A stretch of DNA of 64,000 nt from Xanthostigma xanthostigma. Taxonomy: Eukaryota; Arthropoda; Insecta; Raphidioptera; Raphidiidae. The stretch covers positions 23,953,001 to 24,017,000 of the forward strand of contig OY754467.1 in the NCBI GenBank assembly GCA_963575645.1, read 5' to 3'. The position numbers were made by a program, and so were the translations under genes. Below, in pieces: positions 22,600-33,665 of this stretch; positions within the stretch are counted from its first letter, which is position 1; every line of letters starts with the position of its first letter. Under the pieces are notes generated by a model, which saw only the letters and a list, made by a program, of their open reading frames with translations, was not told the DNA's origin and ran no database searches.

Positions 22600-23472
22600 A
22601 TAAAGGATAGGTTCCTCCTGTCCTAACGGCCTCTCGGGCCGGAGGCCCGTAGCATTTTGCCATTCTGCCACCCTATTGTTACGCTATTGGCGTTGTATTC
22701 TTTGATTTCTGATCAATTACACGAGACATCGAGTATCGACAGTCGACTTACGCCGCTTGCTACGTGTAGTCGAAACTTGCACTGATGAAACCACAGATTA
22801 CTGTTCTGTGGACAAAACGATTCGGAAATTAGCTTTGCGAGCTGAGGAAGTCGATCTTGCACCAGAGATTTATTTCGCCCATGTCCATGTCAAGTGAATG
22901 GTAATATTAATATCTATATACAAACGGCTTGCATTGAGAGAGATAGCCATTCTATTCGCGGCTGTTGAATAACGCACAGCACACTGTCATCCGCGTGCCG
23001 TCGTTAACGCTTTAGCCTTGTGTGTGGGTATTGGCCATACCGCGTCACTATTTCGCACACAACAAGGCATACCACGAGGGGGCCTGGCCCTACAGCCAGA
23101 CAGACGATTCGTCTAACCGCTCCATCATCTATTTAGCGCGTGGAATCGCTCAACAATCTAACTGATAACGTTCACTGACTCAGTAACTTCAAATTACCGG
23201 TATCACCATGAAGCATATTCAGTTGTCTGTTAAGGTCGCTGCGCTGCACAGTCGAAAATAAAAAGTGTTCCCGAGTTGTGTGAAACAGGAAGTGATTAAA
23301 ATAAATATTAAATTGGTTGTGATTAATTTGTATCGATAGTCAGTTTATTGATATCGAAACTGTTTTGATTGTCAACTCAGTTTAACGCGCTGCTGTCAGT
23401 TGTTTTTAAACGTTCTCCCAAAGTGTTTTAATTCGTTTTAAACTGACGTTGTTTCTGTGTGTGATTGTTATT
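22600..23472 (+). promoter_or_regulatory. Putative promoter and 5'-UTR of SCaMC exon 1a
   Basis: This stretch is richer in GC and CpG than its surroundings, carries a GAGAGA motif near 22938 and several arthropod initiator-like TCAGT motifs (23340, 23375, 23396), and runs into the candidate first exon at 23473. A hairpin with arms GCCTTGTGTG and CACACAACAAGGC lies near 23012-23066. No TATA box at a fixed distance is clear. The transcription start is not determined. Confidence 0.35.
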
Positions 23473-23598
23473 ATGTCTTTCGTTGTGAATCCTCTAACAA
23501 CTACCGCAGCCATCATGTTGGAACGGGAGAGTTTGATTGGCTCCAGTTCGGATGTTTTGGAAGATTTTGTGTTGCTTTTCCACCAGTTATTTACGAGG
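23473..23598 (+). CDS. Candidate alternative first coding exon 1a of SCaMC
   Basis: An ATG at 23473 (an in-frame ATG also lies at 23449) opens 42 codons beginning MSFVVNPLTTTAAIMLERES and ending FHQLFTR. The exon stops at 23598 before a strong donor GTAAGT, in phase 0. The next certain SCaMC exon (48749) also begins in phase 0, so the two can be joined in frame. The upstream region looks like a promoter. The peptide has no EF hand and I do not recognise it. Splicing over 25 kb is inferred, and the exon might belong to another transcript. Confidence 0.45.
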
Positions 23599-24579
23599 GT
23601 AAGTTTTCCGAATTTTGATTGCCGGTATGCTTATGATTTCATTTCGTTTACGAATTTTTTCGCTAATTTTTTATTGAAGTAATTAGGTCTCGTTCTTTCG
23701 AATTTGGAAGAAGTTTGATAGTTTTAGGCAAATTTTTAGACGAATCAGCACTTTGCATTGGGCTTTTCTTGCCACTGAAGACGTGCTCTAAAGAGAAATT
23801 GGTTCTTTTACGGTTGTGTGACAGCTGATTCGTCTACTTTTTTTTAAATTTTTTATACCGACTTTATGACGTATAAACTCGGAAGACATGGATATCTGCA
23901 TCGATTTGATACATTTAAAACAGTATATCTTTTACACTGCGGAAATAACCCTGTATCAAATTATAAATGTTTCTATTATGTTAATAATTAAAAAATGAAA
24001 ACATGAGATTCTAGACGTTCTGCAGAAGCTAAAGTATCTCAATAGGAATTTTAATATCTTTACAAAAAAAAATTGCTCGTGCAGTCGTACTCATGAGGCT
24101 AATTTTACTAAAATGTAATTTTGTTATACCATATCTGTGATAAAATATATGTCGAGATTCTTGGAAAAAACCAAATAGCGTATACGTCATCGATTATGTA
24201 TTCTGTGAATTTATACTTTCAAATATTTGTGTCATTTATTAAATGAATGCAAATTTGGAACAATATAATGCAACTATTTCGAAATAGATAATAAATACCT
24301 ATATAGATACTATTGTTTATGTAAATGGAACATTTTATTTTTTGAACAATTATTATACTAATATATAATCAATACACAACATTTGGCCATTATTTAGTGT
24401 TAAAAAATATGAAAAATTTTATAGTAACCACAAAATGCAAAATTTATTGATGCAGAAAATAGCCCCACTATTTATACCATACCCAAAAAAAAAATAAATA
24501 AATAAAACCGACTATAGAACTGACAATAGTGAGAAACAAAGCTCGTGCAAAAATTGAGTAATAAATGTATTTGCTTTAA

Positions 24580-24999
24580 GAGTATTCGTCCCTGCAAATA
24601 CCCCCTGCACCCTTCATCTCAAATCTTTTCCCCTCGCCTAAAAACGATTCGCGCTCTCCCGACGCTATTTTTAAAGCTAGAGGGCTCTGGTAAACGCCAA
24701 ATGAAAGACAAAGAATCAGACTACAGATCCTTCAGGCGAATGTTTTGAAAAAAAATTCCTGAAAAAACTCACAACCTTTTGAAAAAAATAATAAGTTACG
24801 TAATATTTCACAGGTAGGCGAAACTGTTTTTCAAAAAATTCGCCAGAAGGATCTGTAGTCTGATTCTTTGTCTTTCATTTGGCGTTTACCTGAATCCTCT
24901 AGCTTTAAAAATAGCGTCGGGAGAGTGCGATCCGTTTTCAGGCGAAGGGAAAATATTTGAGATGAAGGGTGCAGGGGGTATTTGCAGGGACGAATACTC
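24580..24999. mobile_element. TTAA-flanked palindromic MITE, copy 1
   Basis: TTAA is present on both sides (24576-24579, 25000-25003). The ends GAGTATTCGTCCCTGCAAAT and its reverse lead into arms with CCCCCTGCACCCTTCATCTC, GCTAGAGG, AAACGCCAAATGAAAGACAA and CAGACTACAGATCC. The copy at 32989-33407 is about as long and very similar. TTAA target use suggests a piggyBac-type mover, though the ends do not begin with CCC as is usual there. Confidence 0.8.
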
Positions 25000-25003
25000 T
25001 TAA

Positions 25004-25733
25004 TGATTTCACAAACGTTAAAATTTACCTGCGATCAATTGAGACGAATTTTTATATTATGAATATAAATATGTCCGGTAATAATTTTGAGAAATCTTTT
25101 GATTATACAATTTCATTTAACAATTTTGGTGCAAAATAAGAAACATTTAACATACTCGAAAATTTAACTATATGTGGGCTGACGGCTATCAAATAACAAA
25201 TAGCGCGCATATAATTTGAGGATTGCTATACCCAGAAGATAGTCTAAATCAGTTTGTGGTTTATTTTTTATTTTGTATTACTCGTGTTGAAAGAATAACT
25301 TAGATAACGTTATTTTCATGTAATATAATTTCTTTTGTCTCAGTTTGTGTTTTTAATCGAATAGCAACTGAGTGTATTGACTTGAATAATTATTTATCAT
25401 GACATTTTCCCGTAAATTTCGTGAAGTTTGTTGAATCATTAAGACTAACTTGACACTTCTTATCAAACAGTATGTGTAACCCACACATGCATAAATGTTG
25501 TTTGATGCAATTTTAGACTTTGCACCGAATACGTAAGCAAAGTAATGATAATTATTCGTGTGTGTTTAAATAATGTGCATGTGATACAAGCGAGCTGTTT
25601 ATGTAAAAGGCCATTAGCAGTAATGATATTCGTGTGAAAATCATACGAATTAAATTTATCAATTTATTAATAGTGTGTGTGTATGTAGCGGATTACAGTG
25701 ATTCCAAAATTTTTCCTTATATTTTAGATTTTT
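25004..25733. other. No recognised gene
   Basis: AT-rich intronic DNA if exon 1a is real. A short GTGTGTGT tract is near 25673. Nothing else is interpretable. Confidence 0.35.
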
Positions 25734-26300
25734 TGACGTGATAACGTCTTATAAATTGATGAATCACCAATCTTATAAATTGATAAAACACCGGCTGCAT
25801 GCACGAAAAAGTGTAACGTTCCTAACGGTCGTAACGTTCGTAACGTTCCGCCTGACCCTGTGCGTGCTTTTCTCGAAAACGGCCCTAACTATTTGGATGA
25901 AATTTACTGAAAAGGGATTTTGGGGGGCAAAAAATCGTTTTAGCTAGGTCTCATCTCTCGAAAAAATCGTTTTCTTACAAATTTTATCATTATAAAAATC
26001 AATTTTTTGACGTATGAAAATACTTAAATATTGTAAGTAGGTTTTGGAATATTATATAAACAGTGAAACAATTGTTTTATAAATATTATGACAGCTAATC
26101 TTTGAGACTTAAAATAAATACGAAAGAAAGAAAGTTAAAAAAAACAATTATATGGTGAGTAATTTAAATAAATAAAATTAACCTAAATTTGAAGCGAAAG
26201 ATGCAATATCATAGATTCGAATTATTATATAAATTTAGGTTATGTATTACGGAATACGTTATCACGTAAAACTATCGTCCGTAAACCGACTTTACAGACA
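25734..26300 (+). mobile_element. Repeat family A, full copy
   Basis: Starts ACGTGATAACGTCTTATAAA and ends with the inverted ACGTTATCACGT motif plus TATCGTCCGTAAACCGAC. Nearly identical to 34531-35110 over its whole length, with differences such as one extra CGTAACGTT unit. No transposase. The ends are clear but no target duplication can be fixed. Confidence 0.7.
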
Positions 26301-27250
26301 ACCAATCTTTTTATGCAAAAACTTAAATTTTGCTTCGTTTTGCTCGGAACGCGACACCTTGGCTGGTCTACAAGTTCGCAACGCTTCATGGTGTCACGAC
26401 TTAAAGTTCATGAACAACTGGTCTATTTTTTATTACAAGTCACAGTAAAAAATGTTGCGTCTACTCCAATTATGTTTTGAGCTTTTATTAAAAATAAGCA
26501 ATTTGATATTTAAGGGTCTTGTCTCACCGAAACGCCATGATATCGATGATAGTGTCGTCTGACGAATTCGTAACTTTTTAGTAATTCTCGAATGGCGCTT
26601 GTGCCTAGGGTATATATGTCGTAGTCATAATGCAAAATTAGGCTTTTTACAAAATGTCTAGGCATTTTATAAAAAGCCGGCAAAACGCGAGCGAACAATG
26701 CAGTTTCCGTTATGACTATACCAATTCAGGCAAATTGATAAAATGCCGGCAAAATGTGAACAGAAGAATGTGTATCTCGTTCTGACGCATTATTTTCAGG
26801 CATTTTACAATTTACCAACAGCGATGTAGTCAAAACGCACAACATTGCTTTCCTGATACAGTTGAGCCAAACAGCTGTACTTAAACCTAACCTAAAACTA
26901 AAATAAGTAGGTTATATGTGTTGACATCTCCATAGAATGTTAAAATATTTATATTTCTAACGATTGTTTATTATCTTATACTATTTTCTATATTTCATTT
27001 ACCATTCCAACTCATAAATGTGGAATGGTACTAGTTTAGGTCAAAATTCGGTTCAAATAATTATTTCGCTCATATGACCTTATCTAGAAATTCTGAACTT
27101 GTTTATGATATAAAATATTATTTATTCAAATTGAATTTTATATTAGGTATCGTAATATAACCTCAGCTGTTACTCTTAAACCGCCAAAAACTGGACCCTT
27201 TACCTTAGGTACTTATTTAGGTAGTTACTTTATTTCGTGCATTACTTTTA

Positions 27251-27460
27251 GGCCTAGTTTATATGAGAGGCGTTCAACGCGCGTTGGCCCAACGCGCGTT
27301 TACAATTTCTATACAATTGTATAGAACTGTTTATATGATAACGCGCGTTGGTGGCGCGTTGAACGCGCGTTATCATATAAACAGTTCTATACAATTGTAT
27401 AGAAATTGTAAACGCGCGTTGGGCCAACGCGCGTTGAACGCCTCTCATATAAACTAGGCC
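27251..27460. mobile_element. Harbinger-like MITE, ACGCGCGT-rich palindrome
   Basis: Flanked by TTA on both sides. Ends GGCCTAGTTTATATGAGAGG and reverse. The 210-bp body is an almost perfect palindrome built from ACGCGCGT, TCTATACAATTGTATAGA-type and TTTATATGATAACGCG segments, so the same open frame appears on both strands and has no meaning. A TWA duplication and GGCC-beginning ends fit PIF/Harbinger. Confidence 0.82.
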
Positions 27461-27463
27461 TTA

Positions 27464-28183
27464 AGGCCCCCATACACCTCGTTCTTTTTTGGCAGTTTTA
27501 ACCGCCGGGTAAAACTGTACGGTTAAACACGAACAACGGCCATCCCCATACACCTCGTTCTTTTATGGCAGTTTTAACCGCACGGGTAAAACTGTACGGT
27601 TAATTTAAACACGAACAACGGCCATATCCACACAGAGGCGTAGTTTCGTTCAGTTTTTCTGAAGTCGTGGCATCATTAATACGATCTGTTTTGATGGAAA
27701 ATACAATAATATTGATATTATTTTATGTTTAATAAACATTAATAAACAATATAATGCAAAAATAATTAATAAAATTGATTGATATTAGTCTAAATTAGAG
27801 TGTTTTATTTGACACCATTATTTTTTCCTCTAAATTAATCAATATGTTTATAGCAATTTTCATTTATTTTTGTCAAAATTGCTTAGCACTAAAACGGTTA
27901 AAATATAAATCAATACTCAAACTAATTACAATCATTTAATTAATATGACTTATTTGCTGTACGTCGCACCACTGAATAAACACGTCGATTCTTATCGGAA
28001 AGCGCCACACATTACGATTTAAAACGACAACCAGCAAACACGTCGTGTTTAAAATCAAGCTTCGGCAGATAAAAAAACTGCCGTGTTTCATCGACAGTTT
28101 TTGCCCATACACTTCGGTTTTGACCGACGTGTTTTATTGTGACGATGAAAACTGCCAAAAAAGAACGAGGTGTATGGGGGCCT
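27464..28183. mobile_element. Harbinger-like MITE with AGGCCCCCATACACC ends
   Basis: TTA at 27461-27463 and at 28184-28186. Ends AGGCCCCCATACACCTCGTT and reverse, followed by TTTTTTGGCAGTTTT on both sides. The first 80 bases are duplicated in tandem at 27545-27625. It shares the TTA at 27461-27463 with the MITE to its left. The interior is AT-rich and non-coding. Confidence 0.82.
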
Positions 28184-28562
28184 TTAGAGTACCTAACTGA
28201 AAGTTTTTATAGGTATGAAGTGTTTATTTAGATTTATATAATAAAGAAGTTTATTGTTTTTTGTGTCATTGTGCCATTTTATGAAATACTTACCTAGTAC
28301 CTATCTCCCTAATTTTATTATTTTTTTCTCCCGCTTACGTTATGACTACATCGCTGTTGGTAAATTGTAAAATGCCTGAAAATAATGCGTCAGAACGAGA
28401 TACACGTTCTTCTGTTCACATTTTGCCGGCATTTTATCAATTTGCCTGAATTGGTATAGTCATAACGGAAACTGCATTGTTCGCTCGCGTTTTGCCGGCT
28501 TTTTATAAAATGCCTAGACATTTTGTAAAATGCCTAATTTTGCATTATGACTACGACATATA

Positions 28563-30049
28563 CATTAAACCATGTAATTCTTTTTTTCAAACTTTTTGAC
28601 TCCATACTCCCCCAACTTAACGCGACGTGACGTTTGCTTTTACCCCACCCTCTCATGATTGTAATCAAGTGACACTTCATATTTTTTATTATATAATAGT
28701 CGTTTTGCACTGCAAACTTCTTGAGTTCAATAACTAAACTTTTACTTAAAAGGCTGTTGAATTTTTCTAACAAGTAGGTATAAAGTGTATTTCTGTTGAA
28801 TTTTGAATTATCCTTATCATCGTAAATGGGAAAAGACACATGTCTAATGTATTTTGTTAATAAATTATTTGATAGTATATATATAGTAGATAAACCCAAA
28901 ATTGGCTTTGTAACCTCTATTAAATATAATAGGTATAATGAATAATTTATTTGCAATAATGAGTCAGTTCTTCAAGGCTGTCATGTATAATGCAATCATT
29001 GCGGAGAATTTCTGACATAATAATTGAAGTTTATGTTTGGAAGCATGCTTCATAAATTGGTAATATCTATTTCTTGTCATAATAAGTATATATATCAACT
29101 AAAAATAAAAACCTTTTAATAAAATTGAGCCTCCTTCAAAAAAGCCCGCTAAAAGCGTAAAATAACAGTTTTGAGGTCGCCGCCAATTTTATTACTATAT
29201 AGCGTTTTATGTAGGTACTTACTTCTATTAAATCGACGCCGATCTCATAAACATTGTTATTTTAAGCTTTTTAGCGGTCTTTTTTGAATATTATGATACT
29301 ATAGCAAAACCACTAAGTAAAAAATAAAAAAAACTAAAAATAAAATTGATGTTTTAGTTTTTTTTTTATTTTTTACCTTTTAATGGCTTTGCAATAATAT
29401 GTTGTTTGCGCGTTACTATAATCCCCTTCTTCCTTAATATTTTATTAGTAAACAAAAAAGTTAAATTTATGTGAGACCGCACTAAAGATATACCGTATTA
29501 AATAGAAAAAGATTCATAAAAAATCGATTCACATACATATGCTAGAGATATGCGATCACATATATAAAAAATCTTGTGTTTTGAAGTCAGTTAACAGCGA
29601 CTGAACCTTAAAAAATTGTAAACATTCTGATCAAACTGGTGTTGGAATTTTTCAAATCAGACCCCTAAAAAAGTTACTGAACAAACATAAGAAAAATATA
29701 TGATGAATTATAGGTATAATCTCTTTAGTCAGTTAAAAACATTTCTAATAAAACATGAAGAAGATTGATTCATATGAAAAACGTATGACAAAAAAAGTAA
29801 TGGGAATTCAAATTTAAGTGGGTATTTATTCACTGAAAGTGTGAAATATAATATAGGTACTGTCTTTAGAAAAGGCGTTAGTTTAATTTCCATAAATTTT
29901 CCAGTTAACTCAAATTGAGCTGAAACCAAAGATATTAATGGCACTTATAACAAAAATAAATTGAACTAAGTATATTGAATTAAATTATCACGTATTAATT
30001 GGCTCATTAATTAAGTACCTACACATCATTTGTGAAGACATTAGACTAA
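28563..30049. other. No recognised gene; weak inverted repeat at 29130-29290
   Basis: An open frame of 140 codons on the minus strand (28534-28956) partly overlaps the end of the fold-back element and resembles nothing I know. The segment AAAAAAGCCCGCTAAAAGC at 29139 and its inverse GCTTTTTAGCGGTCTTTTTT at 29268 suggest an old fold-back. Confidence 0.4.
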
Positions 30050-30724
30050 GGCCTAGTTTATATGAGAGGCGTTCAACGCGCGTTAGCCTAACGCGCGTTT
30101 ACAGTTTCTATACAATTGTATAGAACTGTTTACATGATAACGCGCGTTGGTGGCGCGTTATCATATAAACAGTCCTATACAATTGTATAGAAACTGTAAA
30201 CGCGCGTTGGGCCAACGCGCGTTGAACGCCTCTCATATGAACTAGGCCTAAGGCCTAGTTTATAGTTATACAATTGTATAGAACTGTTTATATGATAACG
30301 CGCGTTCAACGCGCCACCAACGCGCGTTATCATATAAACAGTTCTATACAATTGTATAGAAACTGTAAACGCGCGTTGGGCCAACGCGCGTTGAACGCCT
30401 CTCATATAAACTAGGCCTTATAGTTTAAGCTCCCATGACTGTTTATATGATAACGCGCGTTCAACGCGCCACCAACGCGCGTTATCATATAAACAGTCCT
30501 ATACAATTGTATAGAAACTGTAAACGCGCGTTGGGCCAACGCGCGTTGAACGCCTCTCATATAAACTAGGCCTAACGCGCGTTTACAATTTCTATACAAT
30601 TGTATATAACTGTTTATATGATAACGCGCGTTCAATGCGCCACCAACGCGCGTTATCATATAAACAGTTATATACAATTGTATAGAAATTGTAAACGCGC
30701 GTTGAACGCCTCTCATATCTAGCC
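30050..30724. mobile_element. Tandem array of four ACGCGCGT-rich Harbinger-like MITEs
   Basis: Four copies of the family at 27251 are joined end to end: 30050-30248, 30252-30417, about 30421-30572 and about 30573-30724. The first three junctions hold a single TAA, TTA or TA(A). Copies 2 and 3 lack part of their left ends, and copy 4 its outer left end. All keep the nested CAATTG and ACGCGCGT palindromes. No coding meaning; open frames here are repeat artefacts. Confidence 0.8.
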
Positions 30725-31237
30725 TAAATCAGTTCTCGAGATGTTATAATTTTGTAAAAATTGCTTACTTTCAGTGCTAGATAGTGAAGGTATAGTACTT
30801 ACGATCTGTTTATACGTCCTTGAAAAGTTCACAGTTGGGTGATTTATGGGTGGTGGTTGTGGTGGTGCTATATTGTAAATTGTAATTGACAGGTCTGATA
30901 GGAGTTATTATAATCGTATTGAAGGTCGAAATGTCGACAGCACGTGCATAGTAGACGTCACACCTTAATGCATGCCAAGATTTGAATGTTAGATATATTA
31001 TTACAGTTCGTTCGTTGAAAGATCGCGTAACAGTTCAGTTATTCGAAAGATAATTCGTAGAATTATTAAAATTTAGGATATGGCATTATTAAGTTTTCGA
31101 TAGACAACAATGTTTTAAATACTTACATATAAATTCATATTAAATTAAAAAAAATGCCGTTGTAGAATTGCCAAGAATCCAAAACTTTGAGTGGACCGTC
31201 GTGGGACGTCTGGCAGATGTGAAACGTAAATTTAAGC

Positions 31238-31332
31238 GAAATTCTAGTGACTAAATTTCGACCTGTCAACTAACGAAGTTCTAGTAACTAAATTTTGCCC
31301 TGTCATCTAACGAAATTCTAGCAACTAGATAA
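31238..31332 (+). repeat. Short tandem repeat, about 43-bp unit, two and a part copies
   Basis: Units contain GAAATTCTAGTGACTAAATT, then TCGACCTGTCAACTAAC, with close variants repeated directly after. Function unknown. Confidence 0.65.
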
Positions 31333-31389
31333 ACGTATCCACTAACGCCATGTTCGCTACTCCAACACACAACACTACACACAGATGTT

Positions 31390-31981
31390 CCTTAAGTGTG
31401 CAACATATGGGAAAATTTTTAACTAAATGCACAACCAAAATACAAATATTGCCAAAAGTTGGTGCATTTCTGATAATCTTTTTAGGTGCTCTTAGAATTG
31501 TTGAGACTCAACTAGCAAAACAGCAAACAGCAAATTGTACAAGAGTAAAGTGCCTTTATTTAAAAAATTCAGCGAAATGTTATAAGAAAAAGTTGTTTAG
31601 AATTAAAAGCTATGCCCAAATACCAAAACGTGGCCTTCTAAGAAAAAACATTTTTTTTTTGAAAAATCAAAATAATTTTTTTGAAAATTTTTTTTATACT
31701 TACCTTAAACTCACTAATAAATTATTCAAAATCAAATCAATTTCGCATAACTTTGTTCAAATTCAGGCATATTTGTAAAATTAACTTAGATTTTTAATTT
31801 TTTATGGAATCACAAACTTTATGTTTGTTGCAACGATATTAAACACCCTGTATGCTGTTTAAGTTTCAACAATTCTAAGAGTACCTAAAATGATTATCGG
31901 ACATGCACCAACTTTTGTCATTATTTGTGTTTTGGTTGTGCATTTAATTAAAAATTTTCCCATATGTTGCACACTTAAGTG
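31390..31981. repeat. Fold-back element, about 590 bp
   Basis: The left arm has CTTAAGTGTGCAACATATGG, TTAACTAAATGCACAACC and GTGCTCTTAGAATTGTTGA; the right arm is the inverse. The outer part of the right arm is about 125 bases. A 142-codon frame on the + strand spans the left arm and loop and is probably chance. Confidence 0.7.
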
Positions 31982-32383
31982 ACCACATTGTATACACAGC
32001 AAGCGCAATTGAAACGTAACACGTCCCGTGAACAGAGTCGCGCCAATTGCACGGTTTTACTCCCAACCAAACCGTCATTTGATGTTTCACATCAAGAGTT
32101 TGCAGGCATGTCGATAATGATTTTATATGAATTGAAACGTGGACAATTTTAATGGAAAACTGAACTGATTTTAATTTCAATGTGCATTATAGAAAATATT
32201 AGAATTATTTCCAAATATTTATCTAGATATTCTAAGGCGTATAATAGTAAAGTACCAAGACGGTAGGAGGTAGTCTTCATTACAGCACCCCCAAAATGTC
32301 ACCACCGTTTGAATAATAAAAACGTATTTATAAATGACAAATATTTATTGTACAAAAACAAAAAGAGAATGTAAAGAAATAAA

Positions 32384-32652
32384 TTATATATCCTCACTGG
32401 TCTTTGCCTTTTTCGCTACATTTTTCTCGCTTTCACCTGTAGACCGTTTAGAAAAAAACATGTCCAAGGAGGTTTGTTTCTTCCTCCCTCTCAGAATGTT
32501 CCGGAAATGAGTTAGGCAAGTGTCATTACACCTGCTAAACCGAACTCGTATCTCGAATTTCGCTCGTAACTCAAAGCAAAAAATCACTCGCTGGCCGGCT
32601 CGTATCTCGAAAAACTCGTATGTCGGTGCACTCGTATGTCGAGGTACCACTG
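32384..32652 (-). pseudogene. Tigger-type (pogo) transposon remnant: end repeat fused to transposase tail
   Basis: On the minus strand, TA then CAGTGGTACCTCGACATACG begins a Tigger-like end with repeated TACGAG motifs. About 190 bases later the reading becomes RGRKKQTSLDMFFSKRSTGE and ends EDI with a stop at 32384, followed by AATAAA. This resembles the acidic/basic C-terminal tail of Tigger transposases. The DNA-binding and catalytic parts are missing, so this is an internal-deletion derivative. The other end repeat is not seen. Confidence 0.65.
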
Positions 32653-32674
32653 TATATTGAAAATAACTAGAACT

Positions 32675-32718
32675 GTTGGTGGCCACAGAACAGTAATTAC
32701 TGTTCTGTGGTTGGTGGC
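32675..32718. repeat. Perfect short palindrome
   Basis: CCACAGAACAGTAA is followed directly by its exact reverse complement, and GGTGGCC occurs on both flanks. A shorter relative, ACCACAGATTACTGTTCTGT followed by GG, occurs near 22790. Confidence 0.7.
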
Positions 32719-32988
32719 CTTAAAACAAGCAAACCTGTAAAGCGATGGTACAGAACACAGGTGTTTTATGCCAAACTACATTCAGTATTGTATGCTATAT
32801 AATGTGTTGAAAAGTATATGTCAAAATTCGTAATGCTTGGAGTTGAACAGTCTGTATATTCTATCATATTGAAATAGAATGCGTCTGACATTCTTTATAC
32901 AAGACTCAGACGGTATAATTTTGATCAGATCCGGCTTTAAAATAAACTACTGTTCGCATTTTTCCTAGTACCGAATAGAACCTTTTAA

Positions 32989-33407
32989 GAGTATTCGTCC
33001 TTGCAAATACCCCCTGCACCCTTCGTCTCAAATCTTTTCCCCTCGCCTAAAAACGGTTCGCGCTCTCCCGACGATATTTTTAAAAGCTAGAGGGTTCTGG
33101 TAAACGCCAAATGAAAGACAACGAATCAGACTACAGATCCTTCAGGCGAATTTTTTGAAAAAAAATTCCTGAAAAAACTTGCAACCTTTTAAAAAAATAA
33201 TAAGTTACGTAATATTTCACACGTAGGCGAAACTGTTTTTCAAAAAATGCGCCTGAAGGATCTGTAGTCTGATTTTTTGTCTTTCATTTGGCGTTTACCA
33301 GAACCCTCTAGCTTTAAAAATATCGTCGGGAGAGCGCGAACCGTTTTTAGGCGAGGGGAAAAGATTTGAGTGAAGGGTGCAGGGGGTATTTGCAGGGACG
33401 AATACTC
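32989..33407. mobile_element. TTAA-flanked palindromic MITE, copy 2
   Basis: TTAA at 32985-32988 and 33408-33411. Same ends and arms as 24580-24999, with a few substitutions and single-base gaps. The arms pair along almost all their length. A truncated relative lies at 45064-45225. Confidence 0.8.
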
Positions 33408-33665
33408 TTAAGCCGATAATTGTGGCACTATTACGTACGGTCAATGTTAAAATTATCAACACTATTAAATTTGATAACTTATGTAATGTTTTGGTTATAA
33501 AATGACAATAATTAATAGGACTGAAAATTCTTGCATTGATCATACACAATGGCACCATTATTCTTATATTTTAATGATGGGTAAATTTACTAATTCAACG
33601 AAATTTAATATACGCGGACTCTATATAAAATGTGCTTATTTTTACGGGTATTTTTGGGTTCTAAC

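Larger units (their letters stand above)
26613..28562. mobile_element. 2-kb fold-back element carrying two nested MITEs
   Basis: Outer arms of about 230 bases (26613-26840 and 28335-28562) are nearly exact inverse copies: TATATGTCGTAGTCATAATG, AATTAGGC, AAAGCCGGCAAAACGCGAGC, TATGACTATACCAATTCAGG and GAACAGAAGAA. Within the 1.5-kb middle sit two Harbinger-like MITEs at 27251-27460 and 27464-28183. No coding sequence is recognised in the remaining interior. Confidence 0.82.

Noticed and set aside
27254-27457. 64-codon frames on both strands with the same protein
   Set aside because: The segment is a near-perfect palindrome, so the same reading arises on both strands. It is MITE sequence, not a gene. 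The same applies to frames at 30175-30716.
28534-28956. 140-codon frame on the minus strand
   Set aside because: It partly covers the end of a fold-back element, no family is recognised, and composition is as expected for AT-rich DNA.
31350-31778. 142-codon frame on the + strand
   Set aside because: It spans the left arm and loop of a fold-back element, is very Lys/Asn/Phe rich in its second half, and resembles no known protein.
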